Of a DNA stretch of 64,000 nucleotides, positions 1 to 7,759 are shown piece after piece. The notes under the pieces were generated by a model. That model did no database searches, was not told where the DNA came from, and saw nothing but the letters and a program-made list of their open reading frames with translations. Source of the DNA: Streptomyces sp. SID9727 (GTDB lineage Bacteria; Actinomycetota; Actinomycetes; Streptomycetales; Streptomycetaceae); contig NZ_JAAGNI010000106.1 in NCBI RefSeq assembly GCF_010550605.1, positions 1-64,000 of the forward strand, read 5' to 3'. The translations under genes were made by a program, and so were the position numbers. How positions within the stretch are numbered: the first letter of the stretch is position 1; every line of letters starts with the position of its first letter.

Positions 1-439
1 CGCGCCCGCCGGTGGGCGGTGGCGTATCCGGAGCCGTGTCGGGCCCGCCTCCGGCCTCGCCGGCGCCGGTGTACGGCTCCGGTTCCGGGCGGGGCGCCGG
101 CACGACCGGGTCCGGCGCGGGCGGCGAGACCGTCAGAGGCGGCTGCTGTACGGGCACGGGCGGCGAGACCGTCAGAGGCGGCTGTACGGGCTCCTGGTGG
201 CCGTACCAGTCCCGTTGGTATCCGTGCGGGTCGTACCACTCCTGCGGGGCCTGCTGAGGGCCCTGTGCCTCGTAGGGCGCCTGCTGCCGCGGGGCCACGG
301 GGTCCGTCCCCGGCAGCGGGTCGTTCAACGGGTCCGCCAGCCGGTGGACCGCCGCCTCGAACGCGCCCGGGTCCTCGTACGCCCGCGGATCGTGCGGGTC
401 GTCCTGCCCGGCCCCGGCTCCGTGGCGGGGTGGGGTCAC
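1..439 (-). CDS. srtE: Class E sortase, N-terminal part (runs off the left edge)
   Basis: An open frame on the minus strand starts with GTG at 439 and stays open to the window edge, giving about 146 residues. The visible part is a cytoplasmic, proline- and glutamine-rich leader beginning VTPPRHGAGAGQDDPHDPRAYEDPG and containing LNDPLPGTDPVAP, a pattern I know from the N-termini of Streptomyces class E sortases. The membrane helix and catalytic Cys lie outside the window, so the enzymatic call rests on this leader and on gene order. The start codon overlaps the trpG stop (GTGA), implying translational coupling. A 27-bp direct repeat (119-145 and 158-184) duplicates the motif PPLTVSPP. Class E sortases anchor surface proteins such as the long chaplins to peptidoglycan; which substrate this one uses cannot be seen. 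Confidence 0.75.
   Translation of the reverse strand, partial: MTPPRHGAGAGQDDPHDPRAYEDPGAFEAAVHRLADPLNDPLPGTDPVAPRQQAPYEAQGPQQAPQEWYDPHGYQRDWYGHQEPVQPPLTVSPPVPVQQPPLTVSPPAPDPVVPAPRPEPEPYTGAGEAGGGPDTAPDTPPPTGGR
119..184. repeat. 27-bp direct repeat in the sortase leader
   Basis: Two identical copies (119-145 and 158-184, period 39 bp) lie in frame in the sortase coding region. They duplicate the peptide PPLTVSPP, so the repeat lengthens the proline-rich cytoplasmic tail by 13 residues without shifting frame. Probably a recent slippage or tandem duplication. Confidence 0.85.
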
Positions 440-1074
440 GCGACGGCCTTGCCCACCACCGGAGCGAGCCCCGCCGACCTCTCGACGGCTCCGGTGTCCC
501 CGCAGCGCACCAGCCAGTTGGCCAGCATCAGGTGGCCGTGCTCGGTGAGCACCGATTCCGGGTGGAACTGCACGCCCTCGACGGCCAGCTCCCGGTGGCG
601 CAGGCCCATGATGATGCCGTCGGCGGTCCGCGCGGTGACCTCCAGCTCGTCGGGCACCGTGTCCGGTTCGGCGGCGAGCGAGTGGTAGCGGGTCGCGGTG
701 AACGGCGAGGGCAGGCCGGCGAACACGCCCGTGCCCTCGTGGAGCACCGGAGAGGTCTTGCCGTGCAGCAGCTCGGGGGCTCGGCCGACGACGCCGCCGT
801 ACGCCACCGCCATGGACTGCATGCCCAGGCAGACCCCGAAGACCGGGACGCCGGTCGCCGCGCAGTGGCGCACCATGTCGACGCAGACGCCCGCGTGCTC
901 CGGGGTGCCGGGGCCGGGGGAGAGCAGGACGCCGTCGAAGCCGTCCTGCGCGTGGGCCGTGGTCACCTCGTCGTTGCGCAGCACCTCGCACTCGGCACCG
1001 AGCTGATAGAGGTACTGGACGAGGTTGAAGACGAAGCTGTCGTAGTTGTCCACGACCAGGATGCGGGCGCTCAT
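436..1074 (-). CDS. trpG: Anthranilate/aminodeoxychorismate synthase component II (glutamine amidotransferase)
   Basis: A 212-aa class I glutamine amidotransferase. It supplies ammonia from glutamine to a chorismate-using partner for tryptophan or folate synthesis. The triad is visible: nucleophile Cys82 in GVCLGMQ, and His171/Glu173 in HPES. LLSPGPGTPEHAG is the typical oxyanion-strand region of the TrpG/PabA family. ATG at 1074 overlaps the stop of the upstream 61-aa gene (ATGA), and its own stop overlaps the GTG of the sortase gene, so three genes are translationally coupled. No component I gene is present nearby. In mycobacteria the same gene sits between a DUF881 gene and pknB near oriC, and the neighbourhood matches here. 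Whether it serves the Trp or the folate route cannot be decided from sequence. Confidence 0.93.
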   Translation of the reverse strand: MSARILVVDNYDSFVFNLVQYLYQLGAECEVLRNDEVTTAHAQDGFDGVLLSPGPGTPEHAGVCVDMVRHCAATGVPVFGVCLGMQSMAVAYGGVVGRAPELLHGKTSPVLHEGTGVFAGLPSPFTATRYHSLAAEPDTVPDELEVTARTADGIIMGLRHRELAVEGVQFHPESVLTEHGHLMLANWLVRCGDTGAVERSAGLAPVVGKAVA

Positions 1075-1256
1075 CGGGCGGCCCCCGCCGGTGCGCTCGC
1101 TCCGTCGACCGTCACGTCGCCGAACGGAAGCAGCGGCTCCGCCCACGGGAAGACGTACTGGAACAGCACGTAGACGACCGCCAGGGCGAGCACGAGCGAA
1201 ATGAACGCGCGCACCCACACGTTGCCCGGCAGATGCCGCCAGATCCAGCTGTACAT
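1071..1256 (-). CDS. Small single-span membrane protein, 61 aa
   Basis: A 61-residue protein with one strong hydrophobic segment (about residues 16-36: AFISLVLALAVVYVLFQYVF) after a Trp/Arg-rich N-terminus MYSWIWRHLPGN. ATG at 1256 has a GGAGGG Shine-Dalgarno about 6 nt upstream. Its stop overlaps the trpG ATG, so it is the first gene of the trpG-sortase operon. I know no function; small proteins of this type occur at this locus in other Streptomyces. A 94-bp gap separates it from the DUF881 gene upstream on the same strand. Confidence 0.8.
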   Translation of the reverse strand: MYSWIWRHLPGNVWVRAFISLVLALAVVYVLFQYVFPWAEPLLPFGDVTVDGASAPAGAAR

Positions 1257-1350
1257 CCAGACCCTCCATTCGGTACCGGGTCCAGACTAAAGGGCCGGGG
1301 GCCCCGCGTGGGATGCCTGTGGAAAGCTGTGCGGCGCCCGTCGCCGTCTG

Positions 1351-2118
1351 CTACTTCACCGGCTCCGCGTAGTGCAGGTCCACCGCGCCCGAGTAGCCGG
1401 GAAGGGTCGCCGCGCCCTGGTCGTCCACCTTCCAGCCGAGCCCGTACGCCTGCACGTACAGCAGGTAGTTCTGGATCGCCGGCGAGGCGTCGAGCGCCCG
1501 ACGCAGCGCACCGGGGTCGCCCACCGCGGTGATCTTGTACGGGGGCGAGTAGACCCGGCCCTGGAGGATCAGGGTGTTGCCGACGCAGCGCACGGCGCTG
1601 GTGGAGATCAGCCGCTGGTCCATGACCTTCACGCCCTTGGCGCCGCCCTGCCACAGGGCGTTGACGACCGCCTGGAGGTCCTGCTGGTGGATGACCAGGT
1701 CGTTGGGCTGCGGGTCGGGGTAGCCAGGGCTGGCGGTGGCGTTGGGCGGGGCGTCGTCGAGCGTGACGGAGACGGCCCGGCCCGACAGTTCGGTGGTGCC
1801 CGCGGTCCGTTCCAGCGCCTTGAGCCGGGCCGCTTCCGCCTTGGTGCTGCCGTTGTCGCGCTGGGCGAGGCGGTCGATGTCCCCGCGCACGGACGCGGCG
1901 GACTCCTCCAGGGCGGCGTTCTTCTCGCTGCGCTGCTGGATGAGGTCGGAAAGCTTCAGCAGTGAGGCGTCGGTGCGGATATTGGTGCCCTTCGCCGTAT
2001 TCGCGCTGGTCACGAAGATGAGCCCGGCAAGGGCGAAAACGGCAGCCGTGAGCACTCTGACCGGGTGCCGGAAGGTGCGGCGGCCCGGCCCGGGGGGAGA
2101 GTCGGCAGAATTGCTCAA
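1351..2118 (-). CDS. DUF881 family membrane-anchored protein
   Basis: A 255-aa protein with a short cytoplasmic N-terminus, one membrane helix (about residues 20-38), an alpha-helical coiled-coil-like stretch (residues 50-100, LSDLIQQRSEKNAALEES) and a C-terminal extracytoplasmic domain with GAKGVKVMDQRL, CVGNTL and YKITAVGDP motifs typical of DUF881. The start is TTG at 2118, with GGAGATAAGGG upstream. DUF881 genes sit beside crgA and trpG near oriC from mycobacteria to streptomycetes, which points to a cell-envelope or division role, but the molecular function is unknown. It is divergent from crgA across a 141-bp spacer. Confidence 0.88.
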   Translation of the reverse strand: MSNSADSPPGPGRRTFRHPVRVLTAAVFALAGLIFVTSANTAKGTNIRTDASLLKLSDLIQQRSEKNAALEESAASVRGDIDRLAQRDNGSTKAEAARLKALERTAGTTELSGRAVSVTLDDAPPNATASPGYPDPQPNDLVIHQQDLQAVVNALWQGGAKGVKVMDQRLISTSAVRCVGNTLILQGRVYSPPYKITAVGDPGALRRALDASPAIQNYLLYVQAYGLGWKVDDQGAATLPGYSGAVDLHYAEPVK

Positions 2119-2259
2119 CGTACCCTTATCTCCTTCGGTGCCACGGAAGGACTACGCTAACGGACGCCCGGGGGAGGCCACATTCCCCCTCGCGCCCCGC
2201 CCCGGCGCCAGCCACAGTTCCCTGCGCGGTCACGCAGCGCATCGACAGGAGAGTTCCTC

Positions 2260-2514
2260 GTGCCGAAGTCACGGATCCGCAAGAAGGCCGACTTCACGCC
2301 GCCCCCGGCGAAGCAGGCGACCAACATAAAGCTGACCAGCCGCAGCTGGGTGGCGCCCGTGATGCTGGCGCTCTTCCTGATCGGGCTGGCCTGGATCGTC
2401 GTTTTCTACGTGACCGACGGCGATCTGCCGGTGGACTCGCTGGGGAACTGGAACATCGTCGTCGGCTTCGGTTTCATCGCCGGCGGCTTCGGCGTCTCCA
2501 CACAGTGGAAGTAG
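2260..2514 (+). CDS. crgA: Cell division protein CrgA
   Basis: An 84-aa protein, the usual length for CrgA: basic N-terminus [16 protein letters not shown], then two membrane helices (about residues 31-51 and 63-79) joined by a short loop containing [11 protein letters not shown], ending VSTQWK. CrgA is a membrane component of the actinobacterial divisome; in Streptomyces it coordinates growth with sporulation septation and affects FtsZ. GTG at 2260 is preceded by ACAGGAGAG. It is divergent from the DUF881 gene and convergent with the rhomboid gene. A hairpin at 2680-2721 probably terminates it. Confidence 0.95.
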   Translation: MPKSRIRKKADFTPPPAKQATNIKLTSRSWVAPVMLALFLIGLAWIVVFYVTDGDLPVDSLGNWNIVVGFGFIAGGFGVSTQWK

Positions 2515-2818
2515 TCCGCGCGACCGCGTAGAACCACACTCCGGCCCTGCTCCGCAACCCCTGCCCTGAGTTACCCACAGCGTTATCCACAGGTGGGGGA
2601 AAAGGTCAGACGATCTGTGGATAACTCTCAGGCCGTTGACGCCGGTGTGACTGCGCCCGCCCCGCTCCGGGGCGGAAGGCCCCTTGTCCCGACTGGAAAA
2701 ACCCAGCTCAGGGACAAGGGGCACAGTTGTGCCCGCGATATGCACAAGATCCAGATCCTGCTGCGGAACCCTGTGGACAACTTCGGTCACAAGTGGTCCA
2801 CACCCGCCCCCAGCACTC
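2515..2818. other. Convergent intergenic region with DnaA-box-like sequences
   Basis: The gap between crgA and the rhomboid gene holds no convincing gene. It contains two perfect copies of the 9-mer TTATCCACA in opposite orientation (2583-2591 on plus; 2616-2624 on minus) and a near copy TTACCCACA (2570-2578), followed by a long hairpin at 2680-2721. TTATCCACA is a recognised DnaA-box variant, so DnaA binding is plausible; this is inference. Confidence 0.6.
2680..2721. terminator. Hairpin between convergent crgA and rhomboid genes
   Basis: Perfect 11-bp inverted repeat CCCCTTGTCCC (2680-2690) and GGGACAAGGGG (2711-2721) with a 20-nt loop, between two convergent stop codons. There is no clear T-tract, as is common for Streptomyces terminators. 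It could serve both strands. Confidence 0.6.
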
Positions 2819-3727
2819 CTAGGTGAGGGCGGCCGTTCTCGTCACCACGATCAGGACGACGGCCGCGAGGACCAGGGCACAGGTCCCGAACTGCACCAGA
2901 TCGCGCCGCTCGCGCGGGGCGTGCACCATGCCGATCCCGATCAGGACTCCGGCGATCAGTCCCCCCACGTGCGCCTGCCAGGCGATGCCGCCCCAGGGGT
3001 TGAAAGTGATGATCAGGTTGAGCGCGAAGATCGCGATGACCGGCCGCATGTCGTAGTTCAGCCGGCGCATCAGTACGGCAGTGGCGCCCAGCAGCCCGTA
3101 GATGGCCCCCGAGGCTCCCAGCGACGGCTGATTCGGCGCCGCGAGCCAGTACGTCAGGGCACCGCCCGCCAGCCCGGAGAGCAGATAGAGCGCGAGGAAG
3201 CGGACGCGGCCCAGCTTCGCTTCCAGCGGTCCGCCCAGCCACCACAGGCCCAGCATGTTGAAGGCGATGTGCCACACCTCCTGGTGCAGGAACATCGACG
3301 TCACCAGCCGGTACCACTGCCCTTCCGCGATGCCTTCGGGCGGCCCTCCGTAGAAGAAGTTGGCACGGCCGAGCAGCATCAGGCGGTCGAGGAGCGCGTC
3401 GTCGGCCAGCACGGCGACGAACACCGCGATGTTGATCCCCAGCAGGATCTTGGTGATCAGCCTGGGGTCCGCCGCGACGACGCCCCCGGCCAGGGTGCGC
3501 GGCCGGGCGGCGGACGCGCCGCGTCCCGTACCGAACCCCTGCCGGACGCAGTCCGGGCACTGGAAGCCGACCGACGCGCCGACCATGCAGTCCGGGCAGA
3601 TGGGCCGGTCGCAGCGGACGCACCGGACCGCCGTCTCCCGGTCCGGGTGGCGGTAGCAGTGGGCCGGCCCCTGCGCGGGCGGGGGCGGTCCGGACCCGCC
3701 CGGCGGCTGCTGGTCCATCGGTCCCAT
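2819..3727 (-). CDS. Rhomboid family intramembrane serine protease with N-terminal zinc ribbon
   Basis: About 302 aa from ATG at 3727 (AAGGGACC upstream; GTG at 3769 and ATG at 3718 are alternatives). The N-terminus has a B-box-like zinc ribbon with repeated Cys pairs (RCVRCDRPICPDC, FQCPDC). The rhomboid domain follows with about six or seven helices, the catalytic Ser206 in GASGAIYG, His253 in WQAHVGG, and the HxxxN motif WHIAFNMLGLWW. Rhomboids cleave transmembrane substrates within the bilayer; this one's substrate is unknown. A rhomboid gene next to crgA and the cyclophilin gene is the usual arrangement in Streptomyces. Confidence 0.92.
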   Translation of the reverse strand: MGPMDQQPPGGSGPPPPAQGPAHCYRHPDRETAVRCVRCDRPICPDCMVGASVGFQCPDCVRQGFGTGRGASAARPRTLAGGVVAADPRLITKILLGINIAVFVAVLADDALLDRLMLLGRANFFYGGPPEGIAEGQWYRLVTSMFLHQEVWHIAFNMLGLWWLGGPLEAKLGRVRFLALYLLSGLAGGALTYWLAAPNQPSLGASGAIYGLLGATAVLMRRLNYDMRPVIAIFALNLIITFNPWGGIAWQAHVGGLIAGVLIGIGMVHAPRERRDLVQFGTCALVLAAVVLIVVTRTAALT

Positions 3728-3871
3728 GGCTTCCCGGTCCCTTCGGTCCTCGACGTCGCGGGTGCGCACGACACCGCCCCGCGCGTCCGTTCTGTCATGA
3801 GATACGGACGGGCGAGGCGGTTGGTTCCCGAACGTGGAGCCGGAGAGTGAGCGGACGGACGCGAGGCGCGA

Positions 3872-4399
3872 TCAGCGCGTCTCGACGGCGACCGACTCGA
3901 TGACCACGTCGTTCACCGGCCGGTCGGTACGCGCGTTCGTCGCGGTCGCCGCGATGGCGTCGACGACCTTCTTGCCGGCGTCGTTGGACACCTCGCCGAA
4001 GATCGTGTGCTTGCCGGTCAGCCAGGCCGTCGGCGCGACCGTGATGAAGAACTGCGAGCCGTTGGTGCCCGGTCCGGCGTTGGCCATGGCGAGCAGGTAG
4101 GGCTTGTTGAAGGCGAGGTCCGGGTGGAACTCGTCCTTGAACTCGTACCCCGGCCCGCCGGTGCCGTTCCCCAGCGGGTCTCCCCCCTGAATCATGAAAC
4201 CGCTGATCACGCGATGGAAGACGGTCCCGTCGTACAGCCGGTCCGTGGACTTCTCCCCGGTCGCGGGGTGGGTCCACTCGCGCTCCCCGTTGGCGAGCTC
4301 GACGAAGTTCTTGACCGTCTTGGGAGCGTGGTTCGGCAGGAGCCGGATCTCGATGTCGCCCTGGTTGGTCTTCAAGGTGGCGTAAAGCTGCTCGGCCAC
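3872..4399 (-). CDS. Peptidyl-prolyl cis-trans isomerase, cyclophilin type
   Basis: A 175-aa cytoplasmic cyclophilin starting at GTG 4399 (GGAAGGCAGATC just upstream). Catalytic and binding residues are visible: FHRVISGFMIQGGDP (Arg and Gln of the active site), MANAGPGTNGSQFFIT and HTIFGEV, the signature blocks of the family. There is no signal peptide. It catalyses prolyl isomerisation during protein folding. A cyclophilin gene (ppiA) occupies the equivalent place near the tRNA genes in mycobacteria. It stands alone, divergent from the DUF5324 gene. Confidence 0.95.
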   Translation of the reverse strand: MAEQLYATLKTNQGDIEIRLLPNHAPKTVKNFVELANGEREWTHPATGEKSTDRLYDGTVFHRVISGFMIQGGDPLGNGTGGPGYEFKDEFHPDLAFNKPYLLAMANAGPGTNGSQFFITVAPTAWLTGKHTIFGEVSNDAGKKVVDAIAATATNARTDRPVNDVVIESVAVETR

Positions 4400-4734
4400 G
4401 ATCTGCCTTCCGTCAGTCTGCACGTGTGCTCTGCGCGTCTGCGCCGGCACCGGCCCGGTCCTGTCCGCGGACCGGCCCGACGTTCCGATCCTTGCACGGT
4501 CGGCGCCGACGGCGTCCGAGGCGGGAGGCGGCGGCCCCCGCGCCCCCGCGGCACGGACGATGCGGCCAAGTGCGTGACGAACCGGCGCGATCCCCGACGA
4601 ACCGTGCCATGGTCGTCGGAAGGTACCGAATGACCCGGATGCCCGCCCCGCATGCCGCACAGGGCCCACGCAGGCATGATCTCGAATTGGGTGGAAAGGC
4701 GGAGTACCTACCCGCCACCAAGGAGGAGGATCCC
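4400..4734. other. Divergent intergenic region, cyclophilin / DUF5324 gene
   Basis: About 335 bp with no supported gene; it must contain the divergent promoters. A strong Shine-Dalgarno AAGGAGGAGG lies at 4720-4729 for the rightward gene. I see no clear palindromic operator or conserved RNA structure. Confidence 0.5.
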
Positions 4735-5457
4735 GTGACCCGCATCGACAGCGTGCGTGCCGCAACCGACTCGGCGAGGGACAGCGTGCAGCACGCCGCG
4801 GAAGTGGTGGCGCCCTACGCCGACTCGGCCAAGGACCAGGCCGTTCACTATGCGCACGAGGCCCGCACGCTGCTCGCACCGAAGGTGTCGAAGGCAGCCA
4901 AGCAGGCCCGTGTGCAGTACGGCGCGCACGTCGCCCCGCGTATCGAGCTCGCCCGCACGCACGTACCCCCGAAGGTTGACGAGGTCGCCCAGCGCGCCGC
5001 GCTCCGTACCCGTCAGGCGGCCCGCAGCGCCGCGGACTACACCGTCCCGCGCATCGAGAGCGCCCGGGCCGCCGCCCAGCCGGTGGCGGAGGAAGCCGCG
5101 GCCCGCAGCGCCGCCGCGGTAGCCGCCCTGCGCGGCCAGGTCACGGCGAAGCAGATCCGCAAACTGGCCCGGAAGCACGAGCGGCGGGCCAGGGCGGGCA
5201 AGGCGTTCAAGGGGCTGGCCGTGACCGGTGTCCTCGTGGGCGCCGGCTACGCGGTGTGGCGCTGGTGGGACAAGCAGGCCAACCCCGAGTGGCTGGTGGA
5301 GCCCCCCGCCCCCACCGAGGTCGACGACCGCGCGCCGCTCTCCTCCGTCGACGGGAGCCCGCACGCCTCGACGCTCCTGGACCCCGAGGTGGAGGCCAAG
5401 CAGGCCGACGCCGAGGCGGCCGGCGAGGACGGCACGGACCCGGACGACCGCTCCTGA
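4735..5457 (+). CDS. DUF5324 family protein
   Basis: A 240-aa protein beginning VTRIDSVRAATDSARDSVQ, chosen at GTG 4735 because AAGGAGGAGG sits 6 nt upstream. The first 150 residues are Ala-rich amphipathic helix with regularly spaced charged residues and recurring motifs (VAPRIELART, YTVPRIESARAAA), resembling apolipoprotein or LEA-like helices. A hydrophobic segment follows (about residues 163-178, GLAVTGVLVGAGYAVWRWW), then an acidic tail. It matches what is called DUF5324 in Streptomyces. Probably a membrane-associated structural or stress protein; function unknown. Monocistronic, upstream of the oppositely oriented tRNA-Ala. Confidence 0.8.
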   Translation: MTRIDSVRAATDSARDSVQHAAEVVAPYADSAKDQAVHYAHEARTLLAPKVSKAAKQARVQYGAHVAPRIELARTHVPPKVDEVAQRAALRTRQAARSAADYTVPRIESARAAAQPVAEEAAARSAAAVAALRGQVTAKQIRKLARKHERRARAGKAFKGLAVTGVLVGAGYAVWRWWDKQANPEWLVEPPAPTEVDDRAPLSSVDGSPHASTLLDPEVEAKQADAEAAGEDGTDPDDRS

Positions 5458-5556
5458 CGTACCGCATCACCGCCGGACTGCCGTGCGGTCCGGCACGGGC
5501 CCGTGCAAAGAACTCCCCCGGCCAGCGTTTCCGCAGGTCGGGGGAGTTCGAGGATG

Positions 5557-5629
5557 TGGAGCCTAGGAGATTCGAACTCCTGACATCTGCCTTGCAAAGG
5601 CAGCGCTCTACCAACTGAGCTAAGGCCCC
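5557..5629 (-). tRNA. tRNA-Ala (TGC)
   Basis: A 73-nt cloverleaf on the minus strand: acceptor 5' GGGGCCT pairs with AGGCTCC, the D-loop contains AGCTCAGTTGGTAGAGC, the anticodon loop is CTTTGCAAG (anticodon TGC), and the T arm GAGTTCGAATC is intact. The discriminator is A, and the CCA end is not encoded. Together with the tRNA-Ile 5 kb away it marks the ileT/alaT pair seen near gyrA in other actinobacteria, here separated by a kinase-containing gene group. Confidence 0.97.
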
Positions 5630-5797
5630 GACAGCACGCAGCCCGAACACCTGGATGTTCCGGCCACCGCCGCAGAACAGAATACCGGCTCATCCCCGTG
5701 ATCCTGCAAAATTCCGGGGACTCCCCGTGTGCGACCACGCTCCGTAAGATGCTGGTCGAGGTTCGCAGCAGCGAAGCGGATGCGAAGGGGAGACGCA

Positions 5798-6346
5798 ATG
5801 GATGCAGCGCAGCAAGAGGCCACGGCCAGAGCCAGAGACCTTCAGCGCAGTTGGTACGGGGAGCCGTTGGGGGCGCTCTTCCGCCGGCTGATCGACGACC
5901 TCGGTCTCAACCAGGCCCGCCTCGCCGCGGCGCTCGGACTGTCCGCTCCCATGCTCTCCCAGCTCATGAGCGGTCAGCGCGCGAAGATCGGCAACCCGGC
6001 GGTCGTCCAGCGGGTCCAAGCCCTGCAGGAGCTGGCCGGCCAGGTCGCCGACGGCAGCGTCAGCGCCGGCGAGGCCACGGCCCGCATGGAGGAGATCAAG
6101 AAGTCCCAGGGCGGCTCGGTCCTCTCGAGCACGGGCCAGACCACGGCGAGCGGTGGGGCGCCCACCGTGCGCCGGGTGGTCCGGGAGATCCAGTCGCTGC
6201 TGCGCTCGGTCGCGGCGGCCGGTGACATCATCGACGCCGCGGACTCCCTCGCCCCCACGCACCCGGAACTGGCAGAGTTCCTCCGGGTGTACGGAGCGGG
6301 GCGCACCGCGGAAGCGGTGGCGCACTACGAGAGCCACCAGAGCTAG
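5798..6346 (+). CDS. Helix-turn-helix DNA-binding protein
   Basis: A 182-aa protein starting at ATG 5798 (GAAGGGGAG upstream). Residues about 15-60 form a Cro/C1-type helix-turn-helix (FRRLIDDLGLNQARLAAALG followed by LSAPMLSQLMSGQRAKIGNP), with an unusual long second half (residues 80-182) ending SLAPTHPELAEFLRVYGAGR. It ends 57 bp before the Ser/Thr kinase gene, same strand, so co-transcription is likely. The order HTH protein then kinase is conserved in Streptomyces. Its DNA target and its relation to the kinase are unknown; phosphorylation by the neighbour is possible. Confidence 0.85.
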   Translation: MDAAQQEATARARDLQRSWYGEPLGALFRRLIDDLGLNQARLAAALGLSAPMLSQLMSGQRAKIGNPAVVQRVQALQELAGQVADGSVSAGEATARMEEIKKSQGGSVLSSTGQTTASGGAPTVRRVVREIQSLLRSVAAAGDIIDAADSLAPTHPELAEFLRVYGAGRTAEAVAHYESHQS

Positions 6347-6403
6347 GCCCCGCGCGGTACGGGGGCACGGGCCGGAACATGAACGGGGAGCGGGCGCAGC
6401 GCC

Positions 6404-7738
6404 ATGGGTGAGGTCTTCGCCGGACGGTACGAACTGGTCGATCCGATCGGACGCGGTGGCGTCGGTGCCGTATGGCGCGCCTGGGACCACCGGCGCCGCC
6501 GCTATGTGGCGGCCAAGGTCCTCCAGCAGAGCGACGCGCACACGTTGCTCCGCTTCGTCCGTGAACAGGCGCTGCGCATCGAGCACCCCCATGTGCTGGC
6601 GCCGGCCAGTTGGGCCGCCGACGACGACCAGGTCCTGTTCACCATGGACCTCGTCAGCGGCGGTTCGCTGGCCCATGTCATCGGCGACTACGGCCCGTTG
6701 CCCCCTCGGTTCGTCTGCACCCTGCTCGACCAGCTGCTGTCCGGCCTCTCGACGGTGCACGCCGAAGGCGTCGTGCACCGGGACATCAAACCGGCCAACA
6801 TCCTCATGGAGGCCACCGGTCGGGGCCGGCCGCACCTGCGGCTGTCGGACTTCGGCATCTCCATGCGCAAGGGCGAACCCCGTCTCACCGAGACGAACTA
6901 CGTGGTGGGGACGCTCGGTTACTTCGCGCCCGAGCAGATGATGGGCGCCGAACCGGATTTCCCGGCGGACCTGTTCGCGGTCGGCCTGGTCGCCCTCTAC
7001 CTGCTCCAGGGCACCAAGCCCGACTCCCAGGAGCTCATCGAGCACTTCGCGGAGCATGGCACGCCCAGCGCCCCGGACGGCGTCCCGGAGCCCTTGTGGC
7101 AGGTCATCGCGGGGCTCCTGCAACCGGATCCGCACGACCGCTTCCGTACCGCCACGGGTGCGCGCAAGGCTCTGAACGCCGCCGTCGAGATGCTTCCCGA
7201 GCCCTCGGACGCCGAGGAGCCGGTCGAGGTCTTCGACCAGATCGGCCCGCTGCCCGAGGGCTTCGGCCCCGACGGCCCCCTGCGGTCCGGCGGGACGACG
7301 GCAGCGCACTCACCGGCCCCTCAGCCGGCGGCGCCCCAGCCGACCGGCCCGCACTCCGGCGGACAACCGGCGCAGCCCTCCCCCTCCGCACCGGCTTCCA
7401 TGTCCGATACGGGCAGTTTCCACCTCCCGCCTCCCGGGCCGGCCGTTCCCGCGCACCACTCCCCGCAAACCGCCGCACCGGCGGCCCCGTACGGCTATCC
7501 GGACCCGGCCGGCCACACCACCCCCGACGCGGCGCCCGTGCCCGCTCAGGTCCCTGGTCCGCACGACCGGCCCTTCACCCACCCCTACACGGCTCCTCAG
7601 CAAGGGCCGGCCTCCTTCCCGGCCCCGGCATCCACCCCGGGAACGCGTCCGGGACCGCCCCCGAAGGTGGCGGTCCCGGTCCTGCTGGTGGCACTGGCCT
7701 GCTTCGCCGTGGGCATCTGGGCGCTGACCCAGGTCTGA
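6404..7738 (+). CDS. Membrane-anchored Ser/Thr protein kinase (PknB-like)
   Basis: 444 aa. A cytoplasmic Hanks-type kinase domain spans residues 7-275: glycine loop GRGGVGAVW (16-24), catalytic Lys38 in VAAK, HRDIKPANIL with catalytic Asp127, DFG at 149-151 and GTLGYFAPEQ in the activation segment. All catalytic residues are present, so it should be active. A long proline-rich linker (about 290-420) leads to one C-terminal helix (about 424-441) with almost nothing outside, so there is no PASTA or other sensor domain. It follows the HTH gene and converges on the exported-protein gene. The phosphorylation target is not evident from sequence. Confidence 0.93.
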   Translation: MGEVFAGRYELVDPIGRGGVGAVWRAWDHRRRRYVAAKVLQQSDAHTLLRFVREQALRIEHPHVLAPASWAADDDQVLFTMDLVSGGSLAHVIGDYGPLPPRFVCTLLDQLLSGLSTVHAEGVVHRDIKPANILMEATGRGRPHLRLSDFGISMRKGEPRLTETNYVVGTLGYFAPEQMMGAEPDFPADLFAVGLVALYLLQGTKPDSQELIEHFAEHGTPSAPDGVPEPLWQVIAGLLQPDPHDRFRTATGARKALNAAVEMLPEPSDAEEPVEVFDQIGPLPEGFGPDGPLRSGGTTAAHSPAPQPAAPQPTGPHSGGQPAQPSPSAPASMSDTGSFHLPPPGPAVPAHHSPQTAAPAAPYGYPDPAGHTTPDAAPVPAQVPGPHDRPFTHPYTAPQQGPASFPAPASTPGTRPGPPPKVAVPVLLVALACFAVGIWALTQV

Positions 7739-7759
7739 GTACGAGGGCGGCCGCCCGGC

